Shown here piece after piece: positions 37,514 through 45,761 of a DNA stretch of 64,000 nt; the stretch's first letter is position 1; the number at the start of each line of letters is the position of its first letter. The DNA is from Hyphomicrobiales bacterium (GTDB taxonomy: Bacteria > Pseudomonadota > Alphaproteobacteria > Rhizobiales > Rhizobiaceae), in the NCBI GenBank assembly GCA_900473045.1, contig UCKS01000003.1, positions 60,584 to 124,583 on the forward strand. The letters are read 5' to 3'. A program made the translations under genes and the position numbers. Below the pieces are notes generated by a model. That model was given only the letters and a program-made list of their open reading frames with translations. It was not told the origin of the DNA and ran no database searches.

Positions 37514-38734
37514 ATGAAAATTGCAGTCCTTGGCGGTGACGGCTTCGTCGGTTGGCCGACAGCCCTGCATCTGTCCGATGCCGGACATGACATCCACATC
37601 CTCGACAACCTGTCGCGCCGCTGGATCGACACCGAGCTTGGCGTGCAATCCCTGACCCCGATGGACAGCATTCAGGAGCGCACCCGAATCTGGCATGCGC
37701 AGACCGGCCGGCGCATCCACTTTCACCTGATCGATCTGGCCCGCGACTATGAGCTCTTGAAAAACTGGTTCGCGGAAAACCGCCCGGATGCGGTCATTCA
37801 TTTCGCCGAACAGCGCGCCGCGCCCTATTCGATGAAAAGCGACCGTCACAAGAACTACACGGTCAACAACAACGTCAACGCCACCCATAACCTCCTGAAT
37901 GCGCTGGTCGAAATTGGCCTTGATGCCCATCTCGTCCATCTCGGCACCATGGGCGTCTACGGGTATTCGACGGTCGGCGCGGCAATCCCGGAAGGCTATC
38001 TCCCGGTCGGCATCGAGACCGAAAGCGGCGAGACGGTGAAGCAGGATATCCTCTATCCGGCCAATCCCGGCTCGATCTACCACATGACCAAATGCCTCGA
38101 TCAGCTGCTGTTCCAGTTCTATGCCAAGAACGACAGCCTGCGGATCACCGATCTGCATCAGGGCATCGTCTGGGGCACCCATACCGAACAGACCCGCCGC
38201 CACGAACAGTTGATCAACCGCTTCGACTACGATGGCGACTACGGCACCGTGCTCAACCGCTTCCTCATTCAGGCCGCGATCGGCTATCCGCTGACCGTGC
38301 ATGGCACCGGCGGCCAGACCCGTGCTTTCATTCATATCCAGGATTCGGTCCGCTGCATCGAACTGGCGCTGAAAAACCCGCCGCAGCGCGGCGCCCGCGT
38401 CGAGATCTTCAACCAGATGACCGAGACGCACCGGATCCGTGACCTCGCCGAAATGATCGCCGGCCTCACCGGTTCCCAAATCGCCTGGCTGCCCAATCCA
38501 CGCAAGGAAGCGGCCGAAAACGAGCTGGTCGTGCACAACGAAAAATTCCGCCAGCTCGGCCTCAATCCGATCACGCTGCAGGACGGCCTGCTGGAAGAGA
38601 TCGTCGATGTCGGCAAGAAATACGCCTACCGTGTCGACCGCAGCTGCGTTCCGGCCGTTTCGGCCTGGACCAAGGACATTGCCGCCCGAATCAACCACGA
38701 TCCGGAAGGAAGAAGGCTGAAATCGGTGTCATGA
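37514..38734 (+). CDS. sqdB: UDP-sulfoquinovose synthase SqdB
   Basis: 406-aa extended short-chain dehydrogenase. The Rossmann motif GGDGFVGWPTALHL is at the N-terminus. The catalytic set is T145 (LGTMGVYG) with Y189 and K193 (IYHMTK). SqdB forms UDP-sulfoquinovose from UDP-glucose and sulfite, the first committed step of the sulfolipid SQDG. AGGAG lies 10 nt before the ATG at 37514. The next two genes overlap by 4 nt each, forming sqdBDC as described in Rhodobacter and Sinorhizobium. Confidence 0.95.
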   Translation: MKIAVLGGDGFVGWPTALHLSDAGHDIHILDNLSRRWIDTELGVQSLTPMDSIQERTRIWHAQTGRRIHFHLIDLARDYELLKNWFAENRPDAVIHFAEQRAAPYSMKSDRHKNYTVNNNVNATHNLLNALVEIGLDAHLVHLGTMGVYGYSTVGAAIPEGYLPVGIETESGETVKQDILYPANPGSIYHMTKCLDQLLFQFYAKNDSLRITDLHQGIVWGTHTEQTRRHEQLINRFDYDGDYGTVLNRFLIQAAIGYPLTVHGTGGQTRAFIHIQDSVRCIELALKNPPQRGARVEIFNQMTETHRIRDLAEMIAGLTGSQIAWLPNPRKEAAENELVVHNEKFRQLGLNPITLQDGLLEEIVDVGKKYAYRVDRSCVPAVSAWTKDIAARINHDPEGRRLKSVS

Positions 38735-39621
38735 CGCAGTCCGCTTCTGCCTCAGACGGTGTCGCTCCCTCCGGCTCTGCCGGATCACGGCACGCATTCG
38801 TGACGCTGGTGACGAATGCGGACTATGCGATGGGCGCAAGGGCGCTTGCCCGGTCGATCCGGCTGACCGGGACAAAAGCCGATATCGTCGTTCTCCACAC
38901 CGGCGGCGTTGATGGGCAGGCGCTGGCCCCCCTTGCCGAATTCGGCTGTCGTCTCGTCGCCACCGACCTCCTGCCGTTATCGGACGCCTTCAACGACCGG
39001 CATGCCCGCAAAAATATTCACAGCGCGGCCCCCTTCACCAAGGGGCGCAAACCGGATTTTCATTCGCCGCTCGACAATTTCTGTAAACTGCGGCTCTGGC
39101 AGCTGACGGGCTATGAGCGCTGCATCTTCATCGATGCCGATGCGCTGGTGTTGAAAAACATCGACCGCTATTTCGGCTATCCGGAATTTTCTGCGGCACC
39201 CAACGTCTATGAAAGCCTTGCCGACTTTCATCGGCTGAACTCCGGGGTTTTCGTTGCCATCCCGAGTCTTGAGACATTCGAGGCGATGCTGGTACGGCTG
39301 GATGAACCGGACGCCTTCTGGCCGCGCACCGACCAGACTTTTCTGCAGGTTTTTTTCCCGGAATGGCACGGACTCCCTGTCACGATGAACATGCTGCAAT
39401 ATGTCTGGTTCACCATGCCTGCACTCTGGGATTGGTCATCGATCGGCGTGCTGCATTATCAATATGAAAAACCGTGGGAAAAGGACCATCCGAAAGCGGA
39501 AAGGCTGCGACCGCTGATCAATCTCTGGCATGCTTTCCTGACCGGTGAAAACATTCCGGAGATTGCCGAACTGCCAAACCCGAGCCTGCCAGGCCCGGAG
39601 GTGACTTCAGGAAGCTTATGA
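38731..39621 (+). CDS. sqdD: Sulfolipid biosynthesis glycosyltransferase SqdD
   Basis: 296-aa GT8 (glycogenin-like) glycosyltransferase. The DxD metal motif is D135-A-D137 (CIFIDADALV). FCKLRLWQLTGYERC and HRLNSGVFVAIPS are family features. In the Rhodobacter/Sinorhizobium sulfolipid pathway SqdD transfers sulfoquinovose to diacylglycerol. The ATG overlaps the sqdB stop (ATGA), implying coupled translation. No membrane helix is seen, so it probably acts peripherally. Confidence 0.9.
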   Translation: MTQSASASDGVAPSGSAGSRHAFVTLVTNADYAMGARALARSIRLTGTKADIVVLHTGGVDGQALAPLAEFGCRLVATDLLPLSDAFNDRHARKNIHSAAPFTKGRKPDFHSPLDNFCKLRLWQLTGYERCIFIDADALVLKNIDRYFGYPEFSAAPNVYESLADFHRLNSGVFVAIPSLETFEAMLVRLDEPDAFWPRTDQTFLQVFFPEWHGLPVTMNMLQYVWFTMPALWDWSSIGVLHYQYEKPWEKDHPKAERLRPLINLWHAFLTGENIPEIAELPNPSLPGPEVTSGSL

Positions 39622-40505
39622 CACGCGTTCTCGTTTCCGGCGGCACCGGCTATGCCGGCCGCTTCATCGTCGAGCACCTGTTGGCCAATGGCTACAAGGT
39701 GACCGTCGGCGGCCGGACTGCGCCCGAACCGGGCTTTTTCTCCAGGGACGTTGGCTTCGTGCCGCTGCGGCTCGATCCGGATGCCGACCAGATCGAGGCC
39801 TTCGATCACGTCTACTATTTCGTTCACGCCGCCTTTGATCATGTACCGGGAAAATATCGCGGCGGAGAAGGCGATGACGCAGATGGGTTCCAGCGCGCCA
39901 ACCTGGACGGCAGCGTGCGGTTGTTCGAAACCGCCCGCGATGCCGGTGTGCGCCGCTGCGTTTTCCTTTCCAGCCGCGCCGCCTGCGGCCCGCAGCCACC
40001 CGGCACGGTGCTGAAAGAAGATATGCACGGCAAGCCGGATACGCTGTATGGCGAGGTCAAACTGCAGGCCGAGCGCAGCCTGCTCTCCCTCTGCGGCCAC
40101 GGCTTCGTCACCGCAAGCCTGCGGTCAACCGGCATCTATGGCCCCGCCGGACCCGGACGGCGGCACAAATGGGCAGGACTTTTCGAGGACTATCTCGCAG
40201 GCAAGCCTGTGTCGCCCCGCGCCAGCACCGAAGTCCACGGCGACGATGTCGCCCAGGCCGTAAGGCTGATGCTGGAATCAGACGCTGTGCGGATCAACGG
40301 AGAGACCTTCAACGTCTCAGATCTCCTGACCGACACCCGTGAAATCCTGTCGGCCCTGCAGTACATCACGCACTGTCCGCATCCCCTGCCGCCCGCAGGC
40401 GATACCGCAGCCTGCAATCCGATGGGCACTTGTAAGATTGAGGCGCTGGGCTGGAAGCCGGGCGGCTTGGAGTTGCTCAGGGCAACGATCGGAAAGCTGG
40501 CTTAG
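39618..40505 (+). CDS. sqdC: Sulfolipid biosynthesis reductase SqdC
   Basis: 295-aa NAD(P)-dependent epimerase/dehydratase-type protein with GGTGYAGRFIVEHLL at the N-terminus and YGEVKLQAE as the Tyr/Lys pair region. SqdC is the third gene of rhizobial/Rhodobacter sqdBDC; its precise step is less certain than that of SqdB and SqdD. It overlaps sqdD by 4 nt. A 7-bp hairpin with one mismatch (about 40505-40530) ends the operon towards the convergent Nudix gene. Confidence 0.85.
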   Translation: MTRVLVSGGTGYAGRFIVEHLLANGYKVTVGGRTAPEPGFFSRDVGFVPLRLDPDADQIEAFDHVYYFVHAAFDHVPGKYRGGEGDDADGFQRANLDGSVRLFETARDAGVRRCVFLSSRAACGPQPPGTVLKEDMHGKPDTLYGEVKLQAERSLLSLCGHGFVTASLRSTGIYGPAGPGRRHKWAGLFEDYLAGKPVSPRASTEVHGDDVAQAVRLMLESDAVRINGETFNVSDLLTDTREILSALQYITHCPHPLPPAGDTAACNPMGTCKIEALGWKPGGLELLRATIGKLA

Positions 40506-40538
40506 CCCCACAGACGGCCGTGTGCGGGGCGTAGTGAT

Positions 40539-41048
40539 CTACCGGTCAAGGTTGCCGTCATCCCAGATGATATGGACCGGCGTCGGCGGCAAGGTTTCGA
40601 TCTGTTCGGCGATGAAATAAGGCGGAATATCCAGCGCCGTCAGCGCCGCCTTGGTGGCCTTCACCCATTTGAATTCCAGGTCGTTCTTGCCGTCCCTCAG
40701 GCGATGAACAATGTCGCTCGGATGAAACGGAAAATGCGCGGGGATTTCCATTTCGTAGTAGAAGCCGATCTCGTGATAATCGCGCGCCTCGTAGCGGAAG
40801 AAATTTTCCACGGTCCAGAGCATGCGCCCGACGATCACCTCGACGCCCAGTTCCTCGATCATTTCCCGCTTCAACGTCTCGACGGATGTCTCGCCGATTT
40901 CGGCGCGTCCGCCCGGAAACGTCCAGAAATCCTCGTGTGTTGCTCGATGCACCAGAACGTGACCGTCGCGAAAGCCAAGGCCTGCAATGCGGAAATTGAA
41001 CCGCTGTTTCTGCGGCCCGTCCATCCGGATCATCTTTCGTTTGGGCAT
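40539..41048 (-). CDS. Nudix hydrolase
   Basis: 169-aa protein with a complete Nudix box, G-x5-E-x7-REMIEELG (GGRAEIGETSVETLKREMIEELGV, around residues 46-69). It therefore hydrolyses a nucleoside diphosphate linked to another moiety; the substrate is unknown. It starts 3 nt after the metallophosphoesterase stop on the same strand, with GGATAGGCC ahead of the ATG, at the end of the extended ruv operon. Confidence 0.9.
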   Translation of the reverse strand: MPKRKMIRMDGPQKQRFNFRIAGLGFRDGHVLVHRATHEDFWTFPGGRAEIGETSVETLKREMIEELGVEVIVGRMLWTVENFFRYEARDYHEIGFYYEMEIPAHFPFHPSDIVHRLRDGKNDLEFKWVKATKAALTALDIPPYFIAEQIETLPPTPVHIIWDDGNLDR

Positions 41049-41051
41049 GGC

Positions 41052-41924
41052 CTATCCAAGTTCGACAACGACGATTTCCGGCGGCGAGCCGAAACGGATC
41101 GGGGCAATCGAGCAGCCAAGCCCCCCTGAAACGATCAGGTTACGGTCGTTTTCGACCACATGCCCGTAGGCGTACCGGTTGCTGTAGCGCGAAGGCACGA
41201 TCGGTGAATAGCCAAACAGACGGATCTGCCCGCCGTGCGTATGTCCCGATAATGTCACTGACACCCTGTCGGGCACCGCTGGAAAAACATCCGGCTCATG
41301 CGCCATCAGAATAACCGGCGCCTCGTCGGTGACGTGCGCCAGGGTTCCCGGCAGATCGTCGAGGCCTTCGCGCGGCCCGATCTGGTCTGCAAGCCCTGCC
41401 AGCCAAAACCCCTTGCCGCCCTTTTCAAACCGAGCCGCCTGGTTTTCGTAGACCGGGACGTTGATCGAGGCCAGTGCCTTATGCACGATCGTTGGCCCCA
41501 TGCCTGAGATCATTGCGTCGGGGTCGTCGATCCAGTCATGGTTTCCCATGACGGCATGAACGCCGAGAGGGGCTGCAAGGCGGGCAAGCTCGCCCGCCCA
41601 CTCATCGGATGTTACCCTGTTGCCGCCCATCCGCATTCCGGAGAGAAAATCGCCCAGCAGCAGGATCATGTCACCATCGAGCGCATTGGCCTGCGCGCAG
41701 ATGTCCCCGATCCGGCGCGGTGACATCCAGGGTCTGCAGGCATGAATGTCGGCCAGGATCACCAGCCGCAGTTTTAGCCCGGCCGGCCACTTGTTTGGCA
41801 CCAGATGATACCGAACGATCCGTGGCCGCCCCACAGGCTCTATCCCCACGGCATAAGCGCCGGACGCCACGCCCGACAACATCAGGGCGCCAAGCGTTCT
41901 GACAAAACCCCGCCGCGTCAACAA
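41052..41924 (-). CDS. Tat-type metallophosphoesterase
   Basis: 290-aa calcineurin-like phosphoesterase. The N-terminus LTRRGFVRTLGALMLSGVASGAYA looks like a twin-arginine or Tat-like signal/anchor. Metal motifs ILADIH (D59, H61), LLGDFL, MGNHDW and LSGHTHGGQ are all present. The start is TTG at 41924, abutting the ruvB stop, with GAGG 8 nt upstream inside ruvB, so translation is coupled to ruvB. The fold resembles YaeI/UDP-DAGP-type enzymes; the substrate is unknown. Confidence 0.85.
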   Translation of the reverse strand: MLTRRGFVRTLGALMLSGVASGAYAVGIEPVGRPRIVRYHLVPNKWPAGLKLRLVILADIHACRPWMSPRRIGDICAQANALDGDMILLLGDFLSGMRMGGNRVTSDEWAGELARLAAPLGVHAVMGNHDWIDDPDAMISGMGPTIVHKALASINVPVYENQAARFEKGGKGFWLAGLADQIGPREGLDDLPGTLAHVTDEAPVILMAHEPDVFPAVPDRVSVTLSGHTHGGQIRLFGYSPIVPSRYSNRYAYGHVVENDRNLIVSGGLGCSIAPIRFGSPPEIVVVELG

Positions 41925-42965
41925 TCAATCATCCTCTTGAAACAGGCGGAACTGAGTGGCTTCCAGATCCTTCGGCACCTGCAATCCAAGGTGTTTCCAC
42001 GCATTTGCGGTCAAAATACGCCCGCGCGGCGTGCGCTGGATGAAACCCTGCTGGATCATGTAGGGCTCGATGATGTCCTCGATCGCATCCCGGGGTTCGG
42101 ACAGCCCCGCAGCAATGGTCTCGATGCCGACAGGACCGCCGCCGAAATTCAGCGCGATCATCGTGAGGTAGCGCTTGTCGAGCTGATCGAGCCCCATATT
42201 GTCGACCAAAAGCCGGGTCAGCGCCTCGTCAGCGATCTGCCGTGTGACGGCTTCCGCCTTGGCAACCTCGGCAAAATCCCGCACCCGGCGCAACAGTCGC
42301 CCGGCAATACGCGGCGTACCGCGCGCACGGCGGGCAATTTCGCGGGCGCCGTCATCGGTGATGCCCAGCCCCATCAGGCGGGCACCACGACGGACGATCA
42401 ATTCCAGTTCTTCAACAGTGTAGAAATTCAGCCGCACCGGAATGCCGAAACGGTCGCGCAGCGGCGTCGTCAAAAGTCCGAGCCGGGTGGTGGCGGCGAC
42501 CAGCGTGAATTTCGACAGGTCAATCTTCACCGACCGCGCTGCCGGCCCCTCGCCGATGATCAGGTCGAGCTGAAAATCCTCCATTGCCGGATAGAGGATT
42601 TCCTCCACGGCCGGGCTGAGCCGGTGAATTTCGTCGATGAACAGCACGTCGCGGTCTTCGAGATTGGTCAAAAGCGCGGCGAGATCCCCCGCCTTTGCGA
42701 TCACCGGGCCGGATGTCGAGCGAAAATTGACACCGAGTTCCTTGGCCATGATCTGCGCCAGCGTCGTCTTGCCGAGGCCGGGCGGCCCGACGAACAGCAC
42801 ATGATCCAGCGCCTCGCCCCGGTTCTTCGCCGCCTCGATGAACACCTTCAGATTGGCGCGCGCCTCCGCCTGGCCGGTAAACTCGTCCAGCGATTCCGGA
42901 CGCAGCGTCGTATCGAGATCCTCGCCGCGCTTTTCCGGGGTGATCAAACGTGCGGCATCGGTCAT
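41925..42965 (-). CDS. ruvB: Holliday junction branch-migration helicase RuvB
   Basis: 346-aa AAA+ motor. The Walker A loop [12 protein letters not shown], Walker [11 protein letters not shown], sensor 1 LVAATTRLG, sensor 2 [16 protein letters not shown] and a C-terminal winged-helix domain are all intact. RuvB hexamers, with RuvA, drive branch migration. Its ATG overlaps the stop of the upstream PIN-toxin gene by 4 nt (ATGA). That is unusual: ruvB normally follows ruvA directly. Confidence 0.97.
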   Translation of the reverse strand: MTDAARLITPEKRGEDLDTTLRPESLDEFTGQAEARANLKVFIEAAKNRGEALDHVLFVGPPGLGKTTLAQIMAKELGVNFRSTSGPVIAKAGDLAALLTNLEDRDVLFIDEIHRLSPAVEEILYPAMEDFQLDLIIGEGPAARSVKIDLSKFTLVAATTRLGLLTTPLRDRFGIPVRLNFYTVEELELIVRRGARLMGLGITDDGAREIARRARGTPRIAGRLLRRVRDFAEVAKAEAVTRQIADEALTRLLVDNMGLDQLDKRYLTMIALNFGGGPVGIETIAAGLSEPRDAIEDIIEPYMIQQGFIQRTPRGRILTANAWKHLGLQVPKDLEATQFRLFQEDD

Positions 42966-43366
42966 GCGAGAAGTTCCATTCCGGGTATTTTCCCTGCGGC
43001 CTTTTTATCGAATGTCTTGATAGACAGGCAGCCTTCGTCCAGCGAGCGGCAGGCGATCAAAGTATCGGCAAAATCCGCATTGCTGCTCTCTACCAGCCTG
43101 ACAGCCCGAACGACCATGCTGTGATGCTCTACAGTCAATCCGCGTGTGTGCAGAAGCTTGTCAATCACGGTCGCAACGTCTGCTTTCTGAAAGCCGTATT
43201 GCGATCGCAGCGCCCAGTCCAACTCGATCAGGCTGATCAACGACAGGAAAGCGCTGTGTTCGCGACCAAGACCAGCGCCAAAGGTCAAAGCGGCACGACG
43301 CTGAGCAGGATCGTCATCAACGATGAGCCGCAGAACGATGTTCGTGTCGAGACCAAAGGTCTTCAT
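42962..43366 (-). CDS. PIN-domain toxin, VapC type (module 1)
   Basis: 134-aa PIN-domain protein. Acidic residues typical of the nuclease site are seen in LDTNIVLRL (D7), LIELDWALR (E47/D49) and [11 protein letters not shown] (D98/D101). VapC toxins cleave tRNA or rRNA. It overlaps the antitoxin gene by 4 nt upstream and ruvB by 4 nt downstream, so toxin and RuvB are translationally linked. No truncation is seen. Confidence 0.85.
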   Translation of the reverse strand: MKTFGLDTNIVLRLIVDDDPAQRRAALTFGAGLGREHSAFLSLISLIELDWALRSQYGFQKADVATVIDKLLHTRGLTVEHHSMVVRAVRLVESSNADFADTLIACRSLDEGCLSIKTFDKKAAGKIPGMELLA

Positions 43367-43647
43367 GCCGCCACGCCCGTCTCGGCATCGCCCTTCATAT
43401 CGGTCACGTTTGCACCCGCAGCCTTCCGAACCGTATGGTCGATTTCCTCCAACGTGGCTGGCCCATTCGGTGCCTTACCCAAAAGACCGGCCAGATCGTT
43501 GAAGTCGACATTCTTCGGCGTGATGACAACGTGCCCATCGATCATACTGTAAATCAATTGATCCCCCGGCCGCAGATCAAGCAATTCGCGCATCTCTTTC
43601 GGGATGGTGACTTGCCCTTTGGCAGAAATCGTCATTTCCCACTGCAT
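43363..43647 (-). CDS. AbrB-type antitoxin, VapB-like (module 1)
   Basis: 94-aa antitoxin. A swapped-hairpin SpoVT/AbrB DNA-binding domain occupies the first half (TISAKGQVTIPKEMRELLDLRPGDQL). A variable toxin-binding tail (EEIDHTVRKAAGANV) follows. The ATG at 43647 has AGGA 9 nt upstream; an earlier ATG at 43672 lacks a ribosome site. A 33-bp near-palindrome lies 44 nt upstream, a candidate operator. Confidence 0.85.
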   Translation of the reverse strand: MQWEMTISAKGQVTIPKEMRELLDLRPGDQLIYSMIDGHVVITPKNVDFNDLAGLLGKAPNGPATLEEIDHTVRKAAGANVTDMKGDAETGVAA

Positions 43648-43690
43648 TGAGAAATCCTTCGGAAATAATGGCATTCGGAGGATAATATCA

Positions 43691-43723
43691 GATTTGGAGG
43701 AATTTTAAAAATTTCTCCAAATC
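43691..43723. repeat. 33-bp near-perfect palindrome at the ruvA stop
   Basis: Two 16-nt arms, GATTTGGAGGAATTTT (43691-43706) and AAAATTTCTCCAAATC (43708-43723), pair with one mismatch around a single A. It overlaps the ruvA stop codon and precedes vapB-like module 1. It could be the toxin-antitoxin operator, a partial terminator, or an insertion scar. Confidence 0.7.
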
Positions 43724-44339
43724 ACCGCGCCAGTTCCTTCAGCCCCAACCGGATCAGCTTGGCGCTATCCAGCCCCTCGCCGCCATTCTTCAACGCCGCC
43801 GCCACCGCATTGGCCGCCTGGTCACGCGAATAGCCGAGATTGCTCAGCGCCGATACCGCATCGGAGACTGGCGCTGAGGCAACGCCTTCGCCCAGCTCCT
43901 GCTTCAGGCCAATATTAGCACCTGCATCGCCGGCGAAGGCCGGTGCCTTGTTCTTCAATTCGGTAACAATGCGCACCGCGACCTTCGGCCCGACGCCCGG
44001 CGCGCGCGACACCGCCGTCTTGTCCTGAAGCGCAATGGCATTGGCCAGTTCGCCCGGTGTCAGCACGGAGAGAACGGCAAGCGCCACCTTGGAGCCGACA
44101 CCTTGAACACTCTGCAACAGCCGGAACCATTCCCGCTCCAGTGCCGACAGGAAGCCGAACAACCGCAACTGATCCTCGCGCACATAGGTCTCGATGAACA
44201 GCACCACAGCCTCACCGGCCGAACCGATCTTCGACAATGTCCGCGACGAACAATGGGCGACATAGCCGACGCCATGCACATCCACCACGACATGATCATC
44301 ACCAATCTCGTCGATCGTTCCCTTGAGCTTGCCGATCAT
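43722..44339 (-). CDS. ruvA: Holliday junction binding protein RuvA
   Basis: 205-aa RuvA. The OB-fold N-terminus ([30 protein letters not shown]), helix-hairpin-helix motifs ([37 protein letters not shown]) and the C-terminal RuvB-binding domain III ([17 protein letters not shown]) are complete. RuvA recognises four-way junctions and loads RuvB. AAGGA lies 9 nt ahead of the ATG. A toxin-antitoxin pair stands on each side. Confidence 0.96.
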   Translation of the reverse strand: MIGKLKGTIDEIGDDHVVVDVHGVGYVAHCSSRTLSKIGSAGEAVVLFIETYVREDQLRLFGFLSALEREWFRLLQSVQGVGSKVALAVLSVLTPGELANAIALQDKTAVSRAPGVGPKVAVRIVTELKNKAPAFAGDAGANIGLKQELGEGVASAPVSDAVSALSNLGYSRDQAANAVAAALKNGGEGLDSAKLIRLGLKELAR

Positions 44340-44352
44340 GGCGCAAAATCCT

Positions 44353-44766
44353 TCATGGGTGGGTGTCCGGGGTGATCAGTTCGACGGAGGGGAAGTAGGC
44401 ACGATACCCCTTTGGATCACGGGTCAAAATGGTGTGCCCCCGAATGGCCGCATGGGCGCCGATGAGAAAATCCGGCAGCACCCGATCGCGTCCGCCGCCT
44501 GCTTGCTTGTATTTCCGAAAAGCGGCACCCGCTGCAAATGCAGCTGTCCACGGAAAGTTTTCCCGGCTGTAATCGGGCTCGGGCAGCAGCAAATCCACCT
44601 CTTCCATGCGCTGATAACGCACGGAAAACTCGGAATATATGATTGGATTGATGACGATTGCACCACGCTTCGCGGCAGACAGGAGTTGCGCCTTCGACCA
44701 ACCAAGCCAAAGAGGATCGCGGACGGCGATATCGACCAGAACATTCGTATCTACCAAAGTCGCCAT
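44353..44766 (-). CDS. PIN-domain toxin, VapC type (module 2)
   Basis: 137-aa PIN-domain protein. Catalytic acidic residues sit in LVDTNVLVD (D6), IIYSEFSV (E46) and [11 protein letters not shown] (D99), with TRDP near the end. It is not closely similar to the module 1 toxin, so the two modules probably arrived separately. It starts 2 nt after its antitoxin stop and ends 13 nt before ruvA. Confidence 0.85.
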   Translation of the reverse strand: MATLVDTNVLVDIAVRDPLWLGWSKAQLLSAAKRGAIVINPIIYSEFSVRYQRMEEVDLLLPEPDYSRENFPWTAAFAAGAAFRKYKQAGGGRDRVLPDFLIGAHAAIRGHTILTRDPKGYRAYFPSVELITPDTHP

Positions 44767-44768
44767 GA

Positions 44769-45020
44769 TCAGCGGTCCCGCGTCATACTCATGAGCGCGT
44801 CTGAATCGATATCCTGATCACCTGTCCCCTCCAGCCGTTGCAGACTATCGAGGAACCGCTCGAGGCGCAGACGGTCTTCCTGCTCCTGACGGCCATCTTT
44901 GGGAACAATGGTCAGCTTGCCGCCTTCCATCGAAAACAGCACGTCGCTATTCGGGGCTATGCCCGCCAACTCTCGCAAGTCCCTTGGTATGGTTACTTGA
45001 CCTTTGGATGTGACACGCAT
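44769..45020 (-). CDS. AbrB-type antitoxin, VapB-like (module 2)
   Basis: 83-aa antitoxin with an AbrB/MazE-like N-terminus (RVTSKGQVTIPRDLRELAGI), similar to that of module 1, and an acidic toxin-binding tail. The ATG at 45020 follows GGAG by 6 nt; the upstream in-frame codon is TTG. A repeated GTAAG/CTTAC element just upstream (45037-45060) may be its operator. Confidence 0.85.
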   Translation of the reverse strand: MRVTSKGQVTIPRDLRELAGIAPNSDVLFSMEGGKLTIVPKDGRQEQEDRLRLERFLDSLQRLEGTGDQDIDSDALMSMTRDR

Positions 45021-45036
45021 GAAATGCTCCTTCAAA

Positions 45037-45060
45037 GTAAGAAATATCCTTACCGTAAGA
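45037..45060. promoter_or_regulatory. Operator-like repeats upstream of TA module 2
   Basis: GTAAG (45037-45041), its inverted copy CTTAC (45049-45053) and a further direct copy GTAAG (45055-45059) lie between ruvC and the antitoxin gene. Such clustered half-sites suit autoregulation by an AbrB-type antitoxin. Confidence 0.4.
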
Positions 45061-45076
45061 ACAAGTCAAGAACAAA

Positions 45077-45589
45077 TCAACCAGCGAGCGCCGCCATGCG
45101 CATCCGCGCGCCGCCGCGATTGTGGGCGTGGCAGATGGCGATCGCCAAGGCGTCGGCGGCATCGTCGCCTTTGAATTCGGCCTTCGGCATCAGTATTTTC
45201 AGCATCATGTGGATCTGCTTTTTTTCACCATGACCAACACCAATCACGGCCTTCTTCACCGCGTTCGGCGCATACTCGGCCACCTGCAGACCCGCGCGCG
45301 CCGGCACCAGCATGGCGATACCGCGTGCCTGCCCAAGCTTCAGCGTCGCCACCGCATCCTTGTTGACGAAGGTCTGCTCGACGGCCGCCTCGTCCGGCTT
45401 ATGCGTGTGAATGACATCAACCAGCCCGTCATGCAGCTGGCAGAGACGCGACGCCAGATCCATGTCGCCATCGGAGGTGACGGTACCGGAAGCGACAAAG
45501 CGCAGGGAGTTGCCGAGCGTATCGATCACCCCCCACCCGGTACGCCGGAGGCCTGGATCGATGCCGATGATACGAATCGTGTTGTGCAT
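45077..45589 (-). CDS. ruvC: Crossover junction endodeoxyribonuclease RuvC
   Basis: 170-aa RuvC resolvase. RNase-H-like active-site residues are seen in [15 protein letters not shown] (first Asp), [11 protein letters not shown] (Glu) and the C-terminal [15 protein letters not shown] (two Asp). It cuts Holliday junctions made mobile by RuvAB. The family start is the ATG at 45589 ([13 protein letters not shown]); another ATG lies 21 nt upstream and neither has a strong ribosome site. First gene of the ruvC-TA2-ruvA-TA1-ruvB operon. Confidence 0.95.
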   Translation of the reverse strand: MHNTIRIIGIDPGLRRTGWGVIDTLGNSLRFVASGTVTSDGDMDLASRLCQLHDGLVDVIHTHKPDEAAVEQTFVNKDAVATLKLGQARGIAMLVPARAGLQVAEYAPNAVKKAVIGVGHGEKKQIHMMLKILMPKAEFKGDDAADALAIAICHAHNRGGARMRMAALAG

Positions 45590-45761
45590 GGTGGGAAGCT
45601 TAATACTCATGCCCGGACGCTGCCAGCAAAATGTGAACAAAACAAAAACATCTGACACGATTTGGCGGCAGAGCGCTCTCACGCTTGATCGGCAGGCTTG
45701 GATTTACAAAATTCCATCTTACATAGGCTTCTATCAGTTCCATTCATCGAAGGCTTTTCCC

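Noticed and set aside
43722-44339. ruvA disrupted by the neighbouring TA genes
   Set aside because: RuvA is full length with all three domains, so the operon looks functional.
42962-45035. TA modules carried by a transposon
   Set aside because: No transposase, terminal inverted repeats or target-site duplications were seen around either pair; only the palindrome at 43691-43723 is unusual.
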